64,000 nucleotides of DNA from Ctenosaura bakeri. Its lineage: Eukaryota; Chordata; Lepidosauria; Squamata; Iguanidae. Of this stretch, positions 23,688 to 36,360 are shown piece after piece. Position 1 is the first letter of the stretch. Each line of letters opens with the position of its first letter. The stretch lies in assembly GCA_948474755.1 (NCBI GenBank), contig CAOLHI010000624.1, positions 1 through 64,000 on the forward strand, written 5' to 3'. A program made the translations under genes and the position numbers. Under the pieces are notes generated by a model that saw only the letters and a list, made by a program, of their open reading frames with translations, did not search any database and was not told the DNA's origin.

Positions 23688-23772
23688 TCTCCGGTTAAAA
23701 AACTTAGAGAATTCTCTAATTCTGGACTAGATAGCCCTTGTGGTTTCTTTCAACCCTATGTTTCTATGATCC
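23688..23772 (+). mobile_element. CR1 LINE 3'-end fragment
   Basis: The text 'ctggactagatagcccttgt', 'ggtttctttcaaccctatgt' and 'ttctatgatcc' is the 3' untranslated end of CR1 ('ggactagatgacc...ccaaccctatgattctatga'). Only the last ~80 bases are present. CR1 copies are commonly 5'-truncated. Confidence 0.75.
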
Positions 23773-24179
23773 CAGTGCCTCCTTCTGAGTAGTCTTCTGA
23801 GCCAGTGCAATGTGGCAGAAGTGCTTAGAAAACTGTTGAAAAGGCACAGGCAATTTCTCAAGCCACCCCTTCCATAGTGTCTTGGCTCTGAAGACCCTTC
23901 AGAGCAAAGAACCCTTCAAAGAATAAGATTGGAGAATTTATTTCTAACGGTAAATATATATTGGCTATTAATGCAATGTCACTGTCACACTCCCTGAAGC
24001 ACCCCATGGAACTGTGTAAATTACAAACGGTGCTATGTTTATCCAACAAATGGCACTGTCTTTCCATGGTGGTGGGATTGTGTGAGGCAAGAGGCAATGC
24101 TGATGGCAGCAGTGCTGCTGGGAGGGTCTCCTGTGTCAGAAAGACTTTTACTGAGGAGCCAGACTGAATATGCCATACA

Positions 24180-27100
24180 GCTACTGGACAGAAACAGTGG
24201 GCGGAGGAGCCTCGACCTTCATGGAGGATCTCTCAGACAGTAACACCACACTTCTTATCACTGCACAGTGGGAGGTGTGGTAAATCTCCTTTTGAAAATC
24301 ATTTGCCAGGAAAACCCTATGATGAGACAATCCAAACTGAAACAAGAGACAGTGCCCAAAGATGAGATTCTCGTGCAGTGAGCTACTGGGGCACAGTAGA
24401 GGACAACTACGAGTAGCACTGTGACTGATGATGCAACTGCACTCAAGTCAAAAGCAGATTCAACTGTAGATGTGCTCAGAGGTGAAAGGAAATCCAAAGC
24501 TGTACAACACATATTACAGGAACATGAAATGTGAGAAATATGAATCAAGGGAAGCTAGACATAGTAAAACAAGAAATGGAATATATAAGCATTGCCATAT
24601 TTGGGATGAGCGAGTTAAAGAGGACAGGAATGGGACATTTTGAGTCACATAATTATACAGTATTTTACTCAGAAAACAAAAATCTAAGAAGAAATAGAGT
24701 GGCATTTATGGTGAGGAGAGATACAGTAAAAGCAGTCAAATGACACAATTCAAAGTGTGATCAAATCATGTCAAGAAGACTTCAGGGAAACTCATCGATA
24801 TAACCTTAATCCAAGTTTATGCTCCAACTACAGAGGCAGGAGAAGAAAAAAAATTGAAAGATTCTATGTAGGAGTTCAGGAGGAAATTGATCATACACCA
24901 AAACAGGACTTCTTGTTAATCAGAGGCTATTAGAGTGCAAAGTAGGAAACAGAGGAGAAGCAAAGATTGTAGAAAAATTTAGCCTAGGGTCAAGAAATGA
25001 AACAGGAGACCAACTGACTGAATTTTGCAAAGCCAACAGTTTGTTCATCACAAACACGTTCTTCAAACAATTCAAGAAGCAACTGTATACATGGACAGCA
25101 CATGATGGCCAACAGAGAAATCAACTAGGCTACATAATTGGAAGCGGAAGGTAGACAAGCTCCATTCTCTTTACAGAAACAAGACCAGGAACAGATTGTG
25201 GCATAAACCAAGAATAGCAAAAGTTAGAGTAAAGCTAAAGCAGCACACTAAATCAACCAACACGTCAACATACAATCTGAAGGACATTCCCACAAAATTT
25301 AAAAATAATGTGAAAAATAGATTTGCACTAATAAGCCTAATCAACTGCAAACTAGAAAAACTCTGAATTGAAGCCAGGATAATTGTCAGGGAGGAATGGA
25401 AAAGACACTATATGTAGCCACAAAGTAAAGGAAGACACACTGGATGACGGATAAAACTCTTCAATCATTTTAGGGCAGATGAGAAGCAAAACTAAAAGGT
25501 AAAAAAAGTAGTGTCGGTCAATGACTTGTGTGTAGAACAAGGAGAGCTCCTATAATAATCAATGCAGAGAAATGGAAGGTGACAACAATAAAAAAGGACG
25601 AATAAGAGACCTCTTCCACTAAATCCAAAAAAATCAAAGGAAAATTTAAACTGAGAGTGGGGATGTTCTAAAACCAGCAGAATACATTACATGACCAAGC
25701 AGAAATAAAAGAATAATGGAAGCAATACACAGAACTACATAAAACAGATGAAAGGTTGATAGATTCATTTAAGAAAGAACCATATGAAGACAAACCTCCA
25801 TTTTAAAAAGTGAAGTGAAAGCTGCACTCAGAACATCTGGGAGAAATAAATCATCAGAAAGAGAGAGCATACCAATAGAGCTGTTTTAATCCACAGAGAT
25901 AGAATCTACTCTAGTTCTAACTACAATCGTTCAACAAGTGTGGAAAACAAAAGACTGGCCTACAGATTGGAAATGCTTAATACACACTCCAACTCACATG
26001 AAAAGGGCCAGCAGGGATTCCAGTAACCACGGGCCCACTGCATTAATTTCCCATGCAAGCAAAGTCATGCTCAAAATTCTGTGAGAAACACCAGATGTCC
26101 AAGCTGGGTTCAGAAAAGGAAGAAGCACTAGGGATCATATTGCACATATGGATTGGATAATGGGGCACATCAAAGAATTTCAAAAGAAAATCAGCCTGTG
26201 ATTTATAGATTATAGCAAAGCCTTTGATTATGTAGATCATGGGGGGGAAATACATCGCTCTTAAAGAAATGGGTGTGCTGCAACATTTTATTATCCTGAC
26301 GGATAGCCTGTATGCAGGACAAGAAGCTAACTGTTAGGATAGTTAGTGCAGAGAAACAGAATGTTTTAAATTGGCAAGCGGATCAGACAAGGTTGCATTT
26401 TATCACCCTATCTGTTTAACCTGTATGATGAATATAGGATATGTAAAGCAGGATTAAACTCAGAAACAGGAGGTGTGAAAATTGGAGGAAGGCACATCAA
26501 CAATTTCAGATATGCAGATGACACCATACCACTAGCAGAAAATAGCAAAGATGGAATGATTACTGAACCAAGACAAGGCAGAAAATGCAAAGGCAGCTTT
26601 GCAGCTGAACATTAAGGGAAAAAAATAATGACCACAAACAATTTCCATAACCTCAGAGTAGACAATGAAGACAATTAAATAGTTCAAGATTTTCCATATT
26701 TTGGCTCTGTCATTAATCAAAATGGAGACTGCAGTCAAGAAATCAGAAAAAGTCTAGGAGTCGGAAGGGCACCTATGGAGGAACCAGACAAAATCCTGAT
26801 ACGTAAAGACATATCATTGAATATTACAGCTAGGAGTGTCCATGACATTGTTTTACCATGTGTATGTATGTATGATTGTGAAAGCTGGACAGTGAAAAAA
26901 GCTGATAGAAAGAAAGTCACCTCCATTGAAATGTGGTGCTGGAGAAGAGTTTGGATTCCCTGGACTGCTAAAAAGACAAAGAATGAGTCCTAGAGCAAAT
27001 CAAGCCTGCACTCTCCCTAGGAGCCAAGATGACTAAACTATTGCTGTCATACTTTGGATGTATCATGAGAAGATATGACTCCCGAGAAAAGAAAAGTATG

Positions 27101-27256
27101 CTTGGTAAGGGGGAAGGCAGTAGGAAAAGAGGAAGCCTGCATTACAGATGAGGAGACTCAATCAAGGAAGACACATCCCTGAACCTGCAAGACCTGAGCA
27201 GGGTGATTAAGGACAGGGTGACTTGGAGATCTCTCATCCATAGGGTTGTCATAAGT
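24180..27256 (+). pseudogene. Near-full-length Bov-B (RTE) LINE, inactive
   Basis: Bov-B encodes one protein with an endonuclease and a reverse transcriptase. The endonuclease start is at about 24531-24743 ('NQGKLDIVKQEME', 'GMSELKRTGMGHF'). 'WTAHDGQ' lies near 25094. The reverse transcriptase follows, with the catalytic 'YADD' box at 26511-26522. The C-terminus near 26870-26960 reads 'DCESWTVKKADRKKV' and 'MWCWRRVW'. The coding frame is broken by many stops and shifts. Upstream, 24180-24530 ('ctactggggcacag', 'gaaatccaaagctgtacaac') fits the Bov-B 5' untranslated region. The 3' end 'gggttgtcataagtt' is cut at 27256 by a CR1 insertion, and the tail resumes at 28606. Confidence 0.88.
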
Positions 27257-28605
27257 TAGAATCATAGAATCATAGAGTTGGAAGAGACCACAGGGGCCAT
27301 CGAGTCCAACCCCCTGCTATTCACATCAAAGCATTCTACACACATCAAAGCATTCTCAACAGATGGCCATCCAGCCTCTGCTTAAAAACCTCCAAAGAAG
27401 GAGACTCTACCACACTCCAAGGCAGCATATTCCACTGCCAGACAGCTCTGACTGTCAGAAAGTTCTTCCTGAGATTCAAGTGGAATCTCCTTTCCTGCAC
27501 CTTGAATCCATTGCTCCTTATCCTAGTCTCTGGAGCGGCAGAGAACAAGCCTGCTCCCTCCTCAACATGACATCCCTTCAAATATTTAAACATGGCTATC
27601 ATGTCCCCTCTTAACCTTCTCTTCTGCAGACTAAACATACCCAGCTCCCTAAGGCGTTCTTCATAGGGCATGGCTTCCAGACCCTTCACCATTTTGGTTG
27701 CCCTCCTCTGGACATGTTCCAGTTTATCAACATCCTTCTTGAATTGAGGTGCCCAGAACTGGACACAGTATTCCAAATGAGGCCTAACCAATGCAGAATA
27801 GATCTAGACACCATACTTCTATTGATGCAACCAAGAATCACGTTGGCTTTCTTGGCTGCCATGTCACACTGCTGACTCATGTTCAGCTTGTGATCTACCA
27901 AGACTCCTAGATCCTTTTCACATGTAGTGCTATCCAGCCACACATTCCCCATCCTATACTTGTGACTTTCATTTTTTCTGCCCAAGTGCAGGACTCTACA
28001 TTTCTCTCTGTTGAAATTCATTTTGATATCTTTACCCCAGCTCTCCAATCCGTCAAGGTTGAACTGAAATTTGATCCTATCCTCTGGTGTGTTAGCAACC
28101 CCTCCCAGTTTGGTATCATCTGCAAATTTGATCAGCATGCCCTCCACTCTTTCATCCAAGTCATTGATGAAGATGTTGAACAGCACTGGGCCTAGGACAG
28201 AACCCTGTGGCACCCCGCTAGTCACTTCTCTCCAGGATGAAAAGCAGCCACTGGTGATCACCCTTTGGGTGCGGTTGGTCAACCAATTACAAATCCACCT
28301 AACAGCAGCCCTGTCCAGCCCGCATTTTACTAGCTTCTTTGCAAGAATGTCATGTGGAACTTTGTCAAAGGCCTTACTGAGGTCAAGATATGCTACATCT
28401 ACAGCATTCCCTTCGTCTATTAAGCTTGTAACCCTATCATAAAAAGAGATAAGATTAGTCTGGCATGACTTATTTCTGAGAAATCTATGCTGGCTTTTAG
28501 TGATTACGTCATTGTTTTCTAAGTAATTACAAACTGACTGTTTAATGATTTGCTCTAGGATCTTTCCTGGAATTGATATCAGGCTTACCAAGCAATAATT
28601 TGACT
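27257..28605 (-). pseudogene. 5'-truncated CR1 LINE inserted in the Bov-B tail
   Basis: On the minus strand the element ends in the CR1 octamer-like repeat (plus strand 'agaatcatagaatcatagag'), preceded by 'gggccatcgagtccaacccc'. Its coding part gives reverse transcriptase: 'CLVSLISIPGKILEQ', 'YLDLSKAFDKVPHDIL', 'GVPQGSVLGPVLFNIFINDL', the catalytic 'FADD' at 28115-28126, then '[18 protein letters not shown]'. Two overlapping frames (321 and 148 codons) show that at least one frameshift separates catalytic core and C-terminus. The endonuclease is missing. It is a relatively young, well-preserved copy. Confidence 0.93.
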
Positions 28606-28650
28606 TGAACTCGACTTGAAGGCAATTAACAATAACAACTATATTTATCA
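28606..28650 (+). mobile_element. Displaced tail of the Bov-B element
   Basis: 'ctcgacttgaaggcaattaa' followed by 'caataacaac' is the end of a Bov-B element plus its short tail. It is exactly what is missing from the copy that stops at 27256, so the CR1 landed inside the Bov-B tail. Confidence 0.75.
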
Positions 28651-28739
28651 TGCAACATTGAAGGAAAATGTCTTATCTGGACTTTATATTCCTGCTATGC
28701 AAAAATAGATCTTCATGAATATTAAATCCTGTTGTTAAA

Positions 28740-28918
28740 AAGGCCTCTTTGGGGCCTAAAACAGCACAGAGGGGCCTAAAAAATGGCCCCCTAGAGGACA
28801 ATTTGTGTCCTTTGAGGGCAATTTTTTTGTAGGTGGTGGAGTGATGAGATGTACAGTCCTCCAAGTTCTCCTGGTGGGACTAATGGCAGTCCTAGTCTTC
28901 CACAGTTGCCCACCCCTA
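28740..28918. mobile_element. hAT fragment, same family as 7719-8202
   Basis: It ends with 'gtcttccacagttgcccacc' and 'cctat', the same right terminus as the 7719-8202 element (reverse complement begins AGGGGTGGGCAACTGTGG). The interior has the same 'ggggcctaaaa' and 'gccccctag' style. The left terminus is missing. Confidence 0.65.
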
Positions 28919-29518
28919 TATTAAAAATCAAGCACTGAATTCCCTGAAATGTATGCTTATAAGAATGTTCCTGTGGCATTTAACGACGAGTAGCTTTGTC
29001 CCAGGGCAGTTGCCATTTGTTCCCAAACCTGTATGAAAAAAGGCTGATACATCTCGACAATTACATCTAGTCACCGCTTAGAGTTCATACACATTGTAGG
29101 AGCTTCTTTGCAACTTTGTCCTTGAAAAAGGCAAACCAATGTTCTTATATAGGTTTAATGAATAATCCAGATCTCTAACCTCTTGATCCAAAACTTGACA
29201 ATAGACACTATTTTGACAAAGGAGCCAGACCAAACCTTGAAGGTCAGATTTTACTATCTAAAAAATCTCACTTCCCCATCTGAACAATGGGGGGAATACA
29301 TGTCTCTCAGTAATGAGTGTTGACATTCTTTTGTGAAAGGCTTCATGGACCTCTATAGCTCTGGATCCATTTGATATTCAACAATGCCAATTCCAGTAGA
29401 GACACCAATTACATCCAGTGCCAATTATCTGCATACTGTGAGAGAAGCAACAAATGTTTCTGCTGCCAATTCAAGAGGCTCATTACTCTACCTCATCACA
29501 CTGATCATGATGTGACAT

Positions 29519-29571
29519 CTACACACACACGTGCATACACACACAAGCACACACACACACACACACACAGT
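29519..29571. repeat. (AC)n microsatellite
   Basis: A slightly interrupted AC tract of about 50 bases, with 'acacgtgcatacacac' at its start. Confidence 0.95.
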
Positions 29572-30544
29572 TTGTGCGTCCTTGATATTCTCAAGGCTTC
29601 CATCCAGATCTGCACTGACATTTCAACAGCATGCTATGAATGAATTTGTCATTTTTGCTTATTCATTGACAAGTCTAAACCTGGAAACAAGATCTGACCT
29701 ATGCTACTCTAAGTGATGGTTCCTGGATGGTCCCTGTTCTGAAGCCATTGGCTGCTGGTCACTGATGAGGAAAGTAAGAAAACTTACAGATAATCGGAAC
29801 GAATGTGGTGCTGATCCCTGGAACACAGGAGTAGCAGGCCGAAATAGCCAGGTCTCCATATCAGATAGATTAGAAGGACTGGTTTATATATTTCTGTTAC
29901 TTTCCTAAAGACACTGAAGCCAAGCAAAAGGCTGTGGGAGATGACACTCTTCAGGGGAAAAATTTCAACTTACTAAATATGGGCATAACTCTCAGCGAAC
30001 CCAAAGAGTCTTTCACCCTTTATAAAATCAACAATAGACGTAATTTCAAAATACTGGTGATGCAAAGCTAGAGTTTTTAAAGGTGCAAAGAAGTTTACAC
30101 TATAGGGCTAACAGACAGGTCAGCATATGAGGAAAGACAGTATGTTACACACAGAATATGTGTGTTTATCTCCATCAGAGTTCCAAGATCATGAAACTCA
30201 GAAACATGAAACTTGGCACGAATCCTAAGGGAGTCCTGTGAGTATACATTTTGGAGTTGCTTGTTTTAAAAAGGATTAACAAATTTTAGTTAGATTTAAA
30301 TCTATCTGTAGACTCAATCACTCTGCAGAAGGACTAGGGTTTCTAAGCCATTTGAATTTGAGTACTTATGCTAGTTAACAATAAAATAGCAAAATTCAGC
30401 CAAACTTGCTTGTGGGGAAGTGATTGTTCCCAGCAACACCTACAGCCATAAGGGGAAATCAGTTCTTTGCCACAAGCACCTAAGGTGCATATAGTCAACA
30501 TACCAACCCCATAAAATTCACACTAATACTGTATAGTTGGTTCT

Positions 30545-30591
30545 CGTTCTCTGTCTCTGTCTCTGTCTCTCTCTCACACACACACACACAG
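30545..30591. repeat. Compound (CT)n(CA)n microsatellite
   Basis: 'tctctgtctctgtctctgtc' followed by 'tctctctcacacacacacac'. A compound simple repeat. Confidence 0.95.
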
Positions 30592-31567
30592 ATCATTTCC
30601 TCTGCAAGGATAAGGTTTAGAAAAGCAAAGTGAAATTCTAATAACTTGATCGGGCTCTTTGATTTGAGGCTACAGTAAATCCCTAACATTGGACTGCATC
30701 CTAAAATAGGTACCTAGAATCATTAAAAAGCCCAGGAAGGCTCTCAAATTATTCTAATCCAGCCCTCAACATGTCACACTTCAAACAGCCATTCAGACAG
30801 ATTTGTTCTATCACTCAGATCACTGTGTTCTATAACAGGGATCTCAAAAATTATCTTGGTGCTCTGCATATGTAGCCATGAGCCAGGGGGAGCAGAGCCC
30901 ACTTGAGCAAAAGATGCAACCAGCACTGGGTCTCTGGTATTCTCTCATCTACCCTAGAATGTGGCAAGCTACATCCAACCCATATTATATAACATTAGGG
31001 TACCATTCTTCAGCAAGCACAGATCTGAATTTGGGCAGGGTTTCTGTGTGTCTCCTGTTCCTACCAAAATGAGTGATTCAGTTGCATCACACTACAATGT
31101 GAGCAGAGTTACAATGAAGGTTTGAAGTGTTGAATTCCTGACTGTGTCTCTCCTTTAAAAGTAGACAGGATGGAGAAGATTTGCTTGTTTGTTTGTTTCT
31201 TCAAATGGTCCAGACAGCTTACACCTAGAACCGGATATTTGAAAGACAAGCTACATGGTCTTCCCTGTTATGATCAGCATCTGCTAACATGGCAGCATCA
31301 CTTAGACACACAGCAATATTGTTCAGTAGACTATTTAGAAAATGTCTGTCTGGGAGGTTCATAAGCTCACAATTGGACACATTAGCACCAAACCAGCAGC
31401 ACAGGAAGCTGCATTCCAAAGAAGAACATATTTAGTCATTTTTGTGCATCTTTTCCCATTATAGACTATGACACTTGTCCTGTACCCATCATTTTTGCAT
31501 TCTGACAAGGAAACTACTGTGGTTTTCAGTATTTTACTATATCATATCAAGAAGCTGACATGCTAGT

Positions 31568-31591
31568 TTATCTATCTATCTACCTATCTCT
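31568..31591. repeat. (TATC)n short tandem repeat
   Basis: 'tttatctatctatctaccta' followed by 'tctc'. A short tetranucleotide run. Confidence 0.9.
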
Positions 31592-33398
31592 TCCAGTACC
31601 ATCTTTTTAAACATTCAACATTTAGTAAATCTGGAACTCACTGAAATACAATTTACCAGGCTTAGGATCAATAGCCCCAGGAAACTACTGGGAACTATTA
31701 TAGTGGGCATACCACCACAAGCTGATAAGCAACACTCCAATGCATCAGACATCAAAGGAAAACCTATGAACATTTCCTTAATCTGGCCTAGATATAAATT
31801 GCACTGACTCCCCCTATTAACTGAGTCAGGCTTGACTTTGTTCCAAAAATATCAACAATGTACTATTACTACAGTTTATAGCTCAACAATACAAGGAACA
31901 CTCAATGGCTTAGCTAATCAAAAAGGAAATGAAACAATTCATCTATTCAGAGGTAAGGCACTTAAAGATAAACATAGCTTTTAATGTTCTCTGCCATATT
32001 ACTGCTGTTCAGCTCTTAAGAACCAATACATTAAGAAGTGAAATGTCATCCGTAAAAGCCCACTTCTTATAGGTTAAAAAGGGGGATTTAATCATGCAAG
32101 ATAGAAGCAGTAATGGCAAAAATGACATCCAGGCAATCTTTCACCCAATAAGAAGATCCACCTGACTCTTATCTGTGTAGAAATATCCTCTTTGGCAATT
32201 TGTCAGAGCATGTATGTGAAAAGTGAACAGCAAACATAATCACCAAGGAGTCATGCTTCAGGGAATCAGACAAAACAAACCATCCATTTGCTTCTGTAAT
32301 CCTTCTATAACCCCCCTGGAACTGTTTAGCAAGAACAGACCTCACATCCCTCCTGCCAAGAAAGGTAATCCAATCTAACCCTCAAAAGCCATGGGAATAG
32401 TAGTCAGGCATGCAGGGAAGGACTTCAAGGCAGAGTAATGAGAACAACAGGATTTGCTCTAGCAATAGCTTCACCTGCAACCACTATAGTCTTAAACTAT
32501 GTTTCTCTACTAACTGAGACAACTTTTCCGCTCAACGCTGCAGGCAGGCAGGGAGGGAGCTATTATTGCCACCCTTTCTGTGGGCTCAAACAGAAGAATG
32601 CACAAGAACCACTCCTAGTACCTTTCCCATTAATCTCCCAATGAACACCTTGTGTTCCCATCTAAAAGGTTGGAAATTTGGTGCATCATGTTTCTCTCAA
32701 AGCATTTGTCACTAAGCTTTGCTGAGCTAAACAAGAGGCAGTTTCTCCAAATCATTTTCCTTCTTAAATGGCCATGCAGAACAAGGGACTGAAATTAGAA
32801 TATTGGGTACACGTTGCTTCCCATTTTCATATAAAGCTAGACCTTCCAGCAGATGCAGAACCTCTATGGCTAGTTTCCCTCTGTGTTTCCTTTTAAGATT
32901 CAGCATAATTCATTATATGATGCTGGCCCCATCAACAACAGCTATGTAGAGCTAGAACTAACAACAGCCTCCTTAACAGATAAACCAGTTTTCCAGCTGT
33001 TCATGCACATGACCAATTTTTTTTCAGCCAGAGGGATTTGAATCTAGTAGTTCAGTAATTCTCAGTGCTGAAATCACCCTAATCTGGAGAGAGATTAGTC
33101 CAATAATGAAGGATCAAAACAGAAGCAAAGCCTTTAAAGAATTCTCAGTGCTTTCAAGTACCAACTCAGCTATACTCAAGTACACACCTCAGTAGTGCTG
33201 CAATTGGCTACAGAATTTGGTTTTAATTTAAAAACTAAAAATGTTCTCTCATCTCTGAAGAAAGAACAGAAACTTGATATCGTTACTCTACAAACAACTT
33301 GGTAAGATGACCAATATTTTGGCCATATCAGAATTGGTGAAGGAACATGAGAGTTTCTCCATAATAGTCTTCAGAGAGGAAGAAAATGCATGAAAAAT

Positions 33399-33564
33399 TG
33401 TTGTTGTGTGCTTTCAGGTCATTTCCAACTTACAGCAACCCTAAGGCAAACTGATCACAAGGTTTTGTGGGACAAGGTCACCCAGTGGCTTTCCATGGCT
33501 GATTAGGGAATCAAACTCTGGTCTCCAGGGTTGTAGTCCAATGTTCAAACCACTACACCATGCT
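33399..33564 (-). mobile_element. Sauria SINE, internally shortened
   Basis: The plus strand opens 'ttgttgttgtgtgctttcag', continues 'gtcatttccaacttacagca', and ends with the head 'gtctccagggttgtagtcca' and 'ttcaaaccactacaccatgc'. The middle ('ggcaagatttgttcagaggg') is absent. Confidence 0.92.
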
Positions 33565-33619
33565 TTATAAACAAAACATTACATTTTCATTATTTCTCTG
33601 AGCAATGTGAAAGCAAAAG

Positions 33620-34080
33620 CTAAGGTTATAGAGCTTTATTTTTATTCTATTTATTTGCATCCACTTCTATACCACCTGCCATACACAGCCTATCCAGAAA
33701 ATGTACAGCAACTTAACTGTAAGAGAGAGAGACAGACAGACAGACAGAATATTACAACATACCCAAAACAGACTGTCGCATAACTAACATATAGGCTAAA
33801 TATAAACATGACAAGCAACATAAATAATCAAATGCTAAAGCAAATAAAAAAGTAATGTTGAGGAAAATTGTTACAAAGTTGGCAAAAGTTTGGTTTCTAA
33901 GATATTCCACAGAATACCCTCTTCTAGATGGTGCCAGAGGGACCTCTGCAGGATACAGCACAAACAGGAAGGCTTGTGATGATAGCTCCAGTGGCCAGAG
34001 AGATCTGTATGGGAGAAGATTTCTCAGCTATTCAAGTTCTAATTTGTTTAGGACTTTATAGCTAACACTGAAACCTTTTA
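33620..34080. mobile_element. Dispersed retroelement-derived repeat
   Basis: Opens 'tctatttatttgcatccact' and 'tctataccacctgccataca'. Later it has 'gatggtgccagagggacctc', 'tgcaggatac', 'gatctgtatgggagaagatt' and 'tttaggactttatagctaac'. This order is that of a common squamate dispersed repeat, related at its start to 13035-13130. Family not named. Confidence 0.45.
33723..33748. repeat. (GA)n(CAGA)n short tandem repeat
   Basis: 'gagagagagacagacagaca' and 'gacaga'. A simple tandem run inside the dispersed repeat. Confidence 0.9.
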
Positions 34081-36185
34081 GGTTAAAACACAAATCAACC
34101 TGGTAGCACTTTTTTCAGTGAAAAACTTTTGCAGACCACCATATCAGTAAAGCCATTAAAAATATTAAAATACAGATATTTTAAGCATTGAAAAAGACAT
34201 AAAAGTCAACCAAAAGATAGGTCTTAAAGACTGCTATTAGGTTCCTTCAAGTCAGACAGGTCTCCAAGGCCAACGTATTCTGACATGGTTGCGTTACAGT
34301 ACCCTTGCGGATCACAAGTTGGGAACAACCACACCAGCCACTAGACCACATTGGCTAAAAAAGTACTTTGTAATACTCTGTAGCAGCAAAACTGCCCAGG
34401 GAGAGATGGTGGAATACAGCATAGCATAGTTGTGCAAGATCTGAATTGTTGACCTAAAAAGTATGTCTGCTTCTTTCACATAAATAACACAGATTTGCTA
34501 ACTGCCAAGGCTAATTACAACTCATTTTGTCTTTCTTGTATGCCAGCAATTTCTTCTGCTGCTACTGCTCTTCTCTAAAAATATTAGCAATCTGTGCTGG
34601 ACTTAAATGAGAATTTCCTATGATGTTTCTAGAGAGTACCCTGACTAGTAGATCCAGTGTTTGATTACCATGCTCAAAAGGATGATGACGATGATCAAGG
34701 AGTATGAGTTATTTATCACTTGAGCTAAAATTGCCCAAGTTCCTTATGTAGGCTGTAACATACACCTACTCAGCAGATACAAACAGAAATGCTAAGACGC
34801 ACACACCAGCAGAAGTGATAGATTTTTTCCCACATACAAGATGCTCATTCCATTCATTCACAGTGCCAACACATTTCCGAAGAAAGGCAAGTATGCTGTT
34901 AATTAGTAAACAAAAACAAAAGCTCCAATATAGCCATAGCTCCATGGTTGTGTCACATGCTTTTCACACTGTGGACTGGATGTACAAGAGCCGTAAATGG
35001 CCAAAAGAGAGTGCAGTATTTCTTGAGTCTAGAATTTTCCTCACCTCAGCTTTGCAGATCAATCCCAAAATCTGTAATGTGGGAATATCTTTAATAGACC
35101 AACCAAAACAAAAAACCGTGCAAACTTTCAAGACCATCCTTGTCAGCCAAAAATGTTACAAAAAGCATGCTGGGGGGAGCAGACAGAGGCTGATCTGACA
35201 GTAAGTCATGTTGACTGCATGTTGTAGTGCTATGTTATGGGAGGAAGGATTGCCAGTTCTCCAAAAGAATTCATCAATTGTTATGTTTCACCCTGAACAA
35301 CCCTTGGGCTTGCTAGGAACAAGAAAAGCAATAAAAGACAATCAACTTTGATTTTCCATTTTGAAAATAAAAATGACAGCACTCAAAACCCTAAATTCAT
35401 ATCTACCAGATGTGAAACTGACAGGCTTCTTTTGAGGTTGACAGCAGAAGAGTCCTTTGACAGTCTCTATATTTTCACAGCTGAAGATGATTTTAGGTGC
35501 TGGATCAGGTAAAACTAGTCAACAGATACCAATCGGAATAGCTTTATCTTACATCAGAGGCACTGAATCCTCAGAAAATAAATCCTATTTTAAGGTGCTG
35601 TAAAATCCTATTCCTTCCATGTAGGGTTCCATTGCTAAATGCTAAATTCAGTATACTTCAAGTTATACATAATTCAGGAATAGCTCCCCCCACCACGCAT
35701 ACATTTATTGGGCAGAATACCCTTGGTGACTTACACTGTTATAACAAGAGGTTATGCCACTGTAAGTATTTTTACAGACATTGTACAAGGAAGTATCCAG
35801 TACTTCCTTGCAAAACAGCAGCCGTACAGTGCCCACTGTAGCTCCCCTGCCCAATCCAAATTCATTAATCAGGGGACTGCGCCAGGAGACCATCACACAG
35901 TTGTCCAGATGGCAGTTGTTGCCCTCCAGGACCTCTGTGTACTTACACTGGTGGGCTTCTACACTCTAATCAGCATTAAATAGGATCTCAGCTTCTCTCA
36001 GCTTCTGTGGGTATGTGTATGTGTGCGTGTGTATGTGTATGTATATGTATGTGTATATATACACACACACACACACACATATACACACAGACATACCTAC
36101 ATACCCATATATACTATATGGTTTATATTGCCATTTGCTAACAAGGGCTGATGGTCTTGAAAGTATACACAGAATTTTCTGCCTT
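34081..36185. other. Unassigned intronic DNA
   Basis: No exon was recognised. A weak Sauria-SINE-like scrap may lie near 34240-34350 ('ggttccttcaagtcagaca', later 'gccactagaccacattggct'), too worn to list separately. Confidence 0.4.
36007..36112. repeat. Compound (GT)n(TA)n(CA)n microsatellite
   Basis: A GT-rich run with 'gtatgtgtatgtatatgtat' passes through 'tatatatacacaca' into a CA-rich run. The two halves are roughly self-complementary. Confidence 0.95.
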
Positions 36186-36186
36186 A

Positions 36187-36360
36187 CACACTGGGCTGTA
36201 GTGATCTGAATACTGCACTATGACTCTGGAGACCAGAGTTTGAGTCCCCACTTGGCCATGGAAACCCAATGGGTGACCCTGGGCATGTCATAAACATGAT
36301 AGGATCATCTTAGAGTCATCATTAGTCAGAAATCACTTAAAGGCATGCAATAACAAATAA
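36187..36360 (+). mobile_element. Sauria SINE, internally shortened
   Basis: The head is 'ctgggctgtagtgatctgaa', 'tgactctggagaccagagtt' and 'tgagtccccacttggccatg'. The tail is 'gtcatcattagtcagaaatc' and 'acttaaaggcatgcaataac'. Plus orientation; the middle is shortened. Confidence 0.88.

Larger units (their letters stand above)
28919..33395. other. Unassigned intronic DNA
   Basis: About 4.5 kb with microsatellites (listed separately) but no exon and no repeat family that I can recognise. Chance frames of 60-90 codons occur on both strands. Confidence 0.45.
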
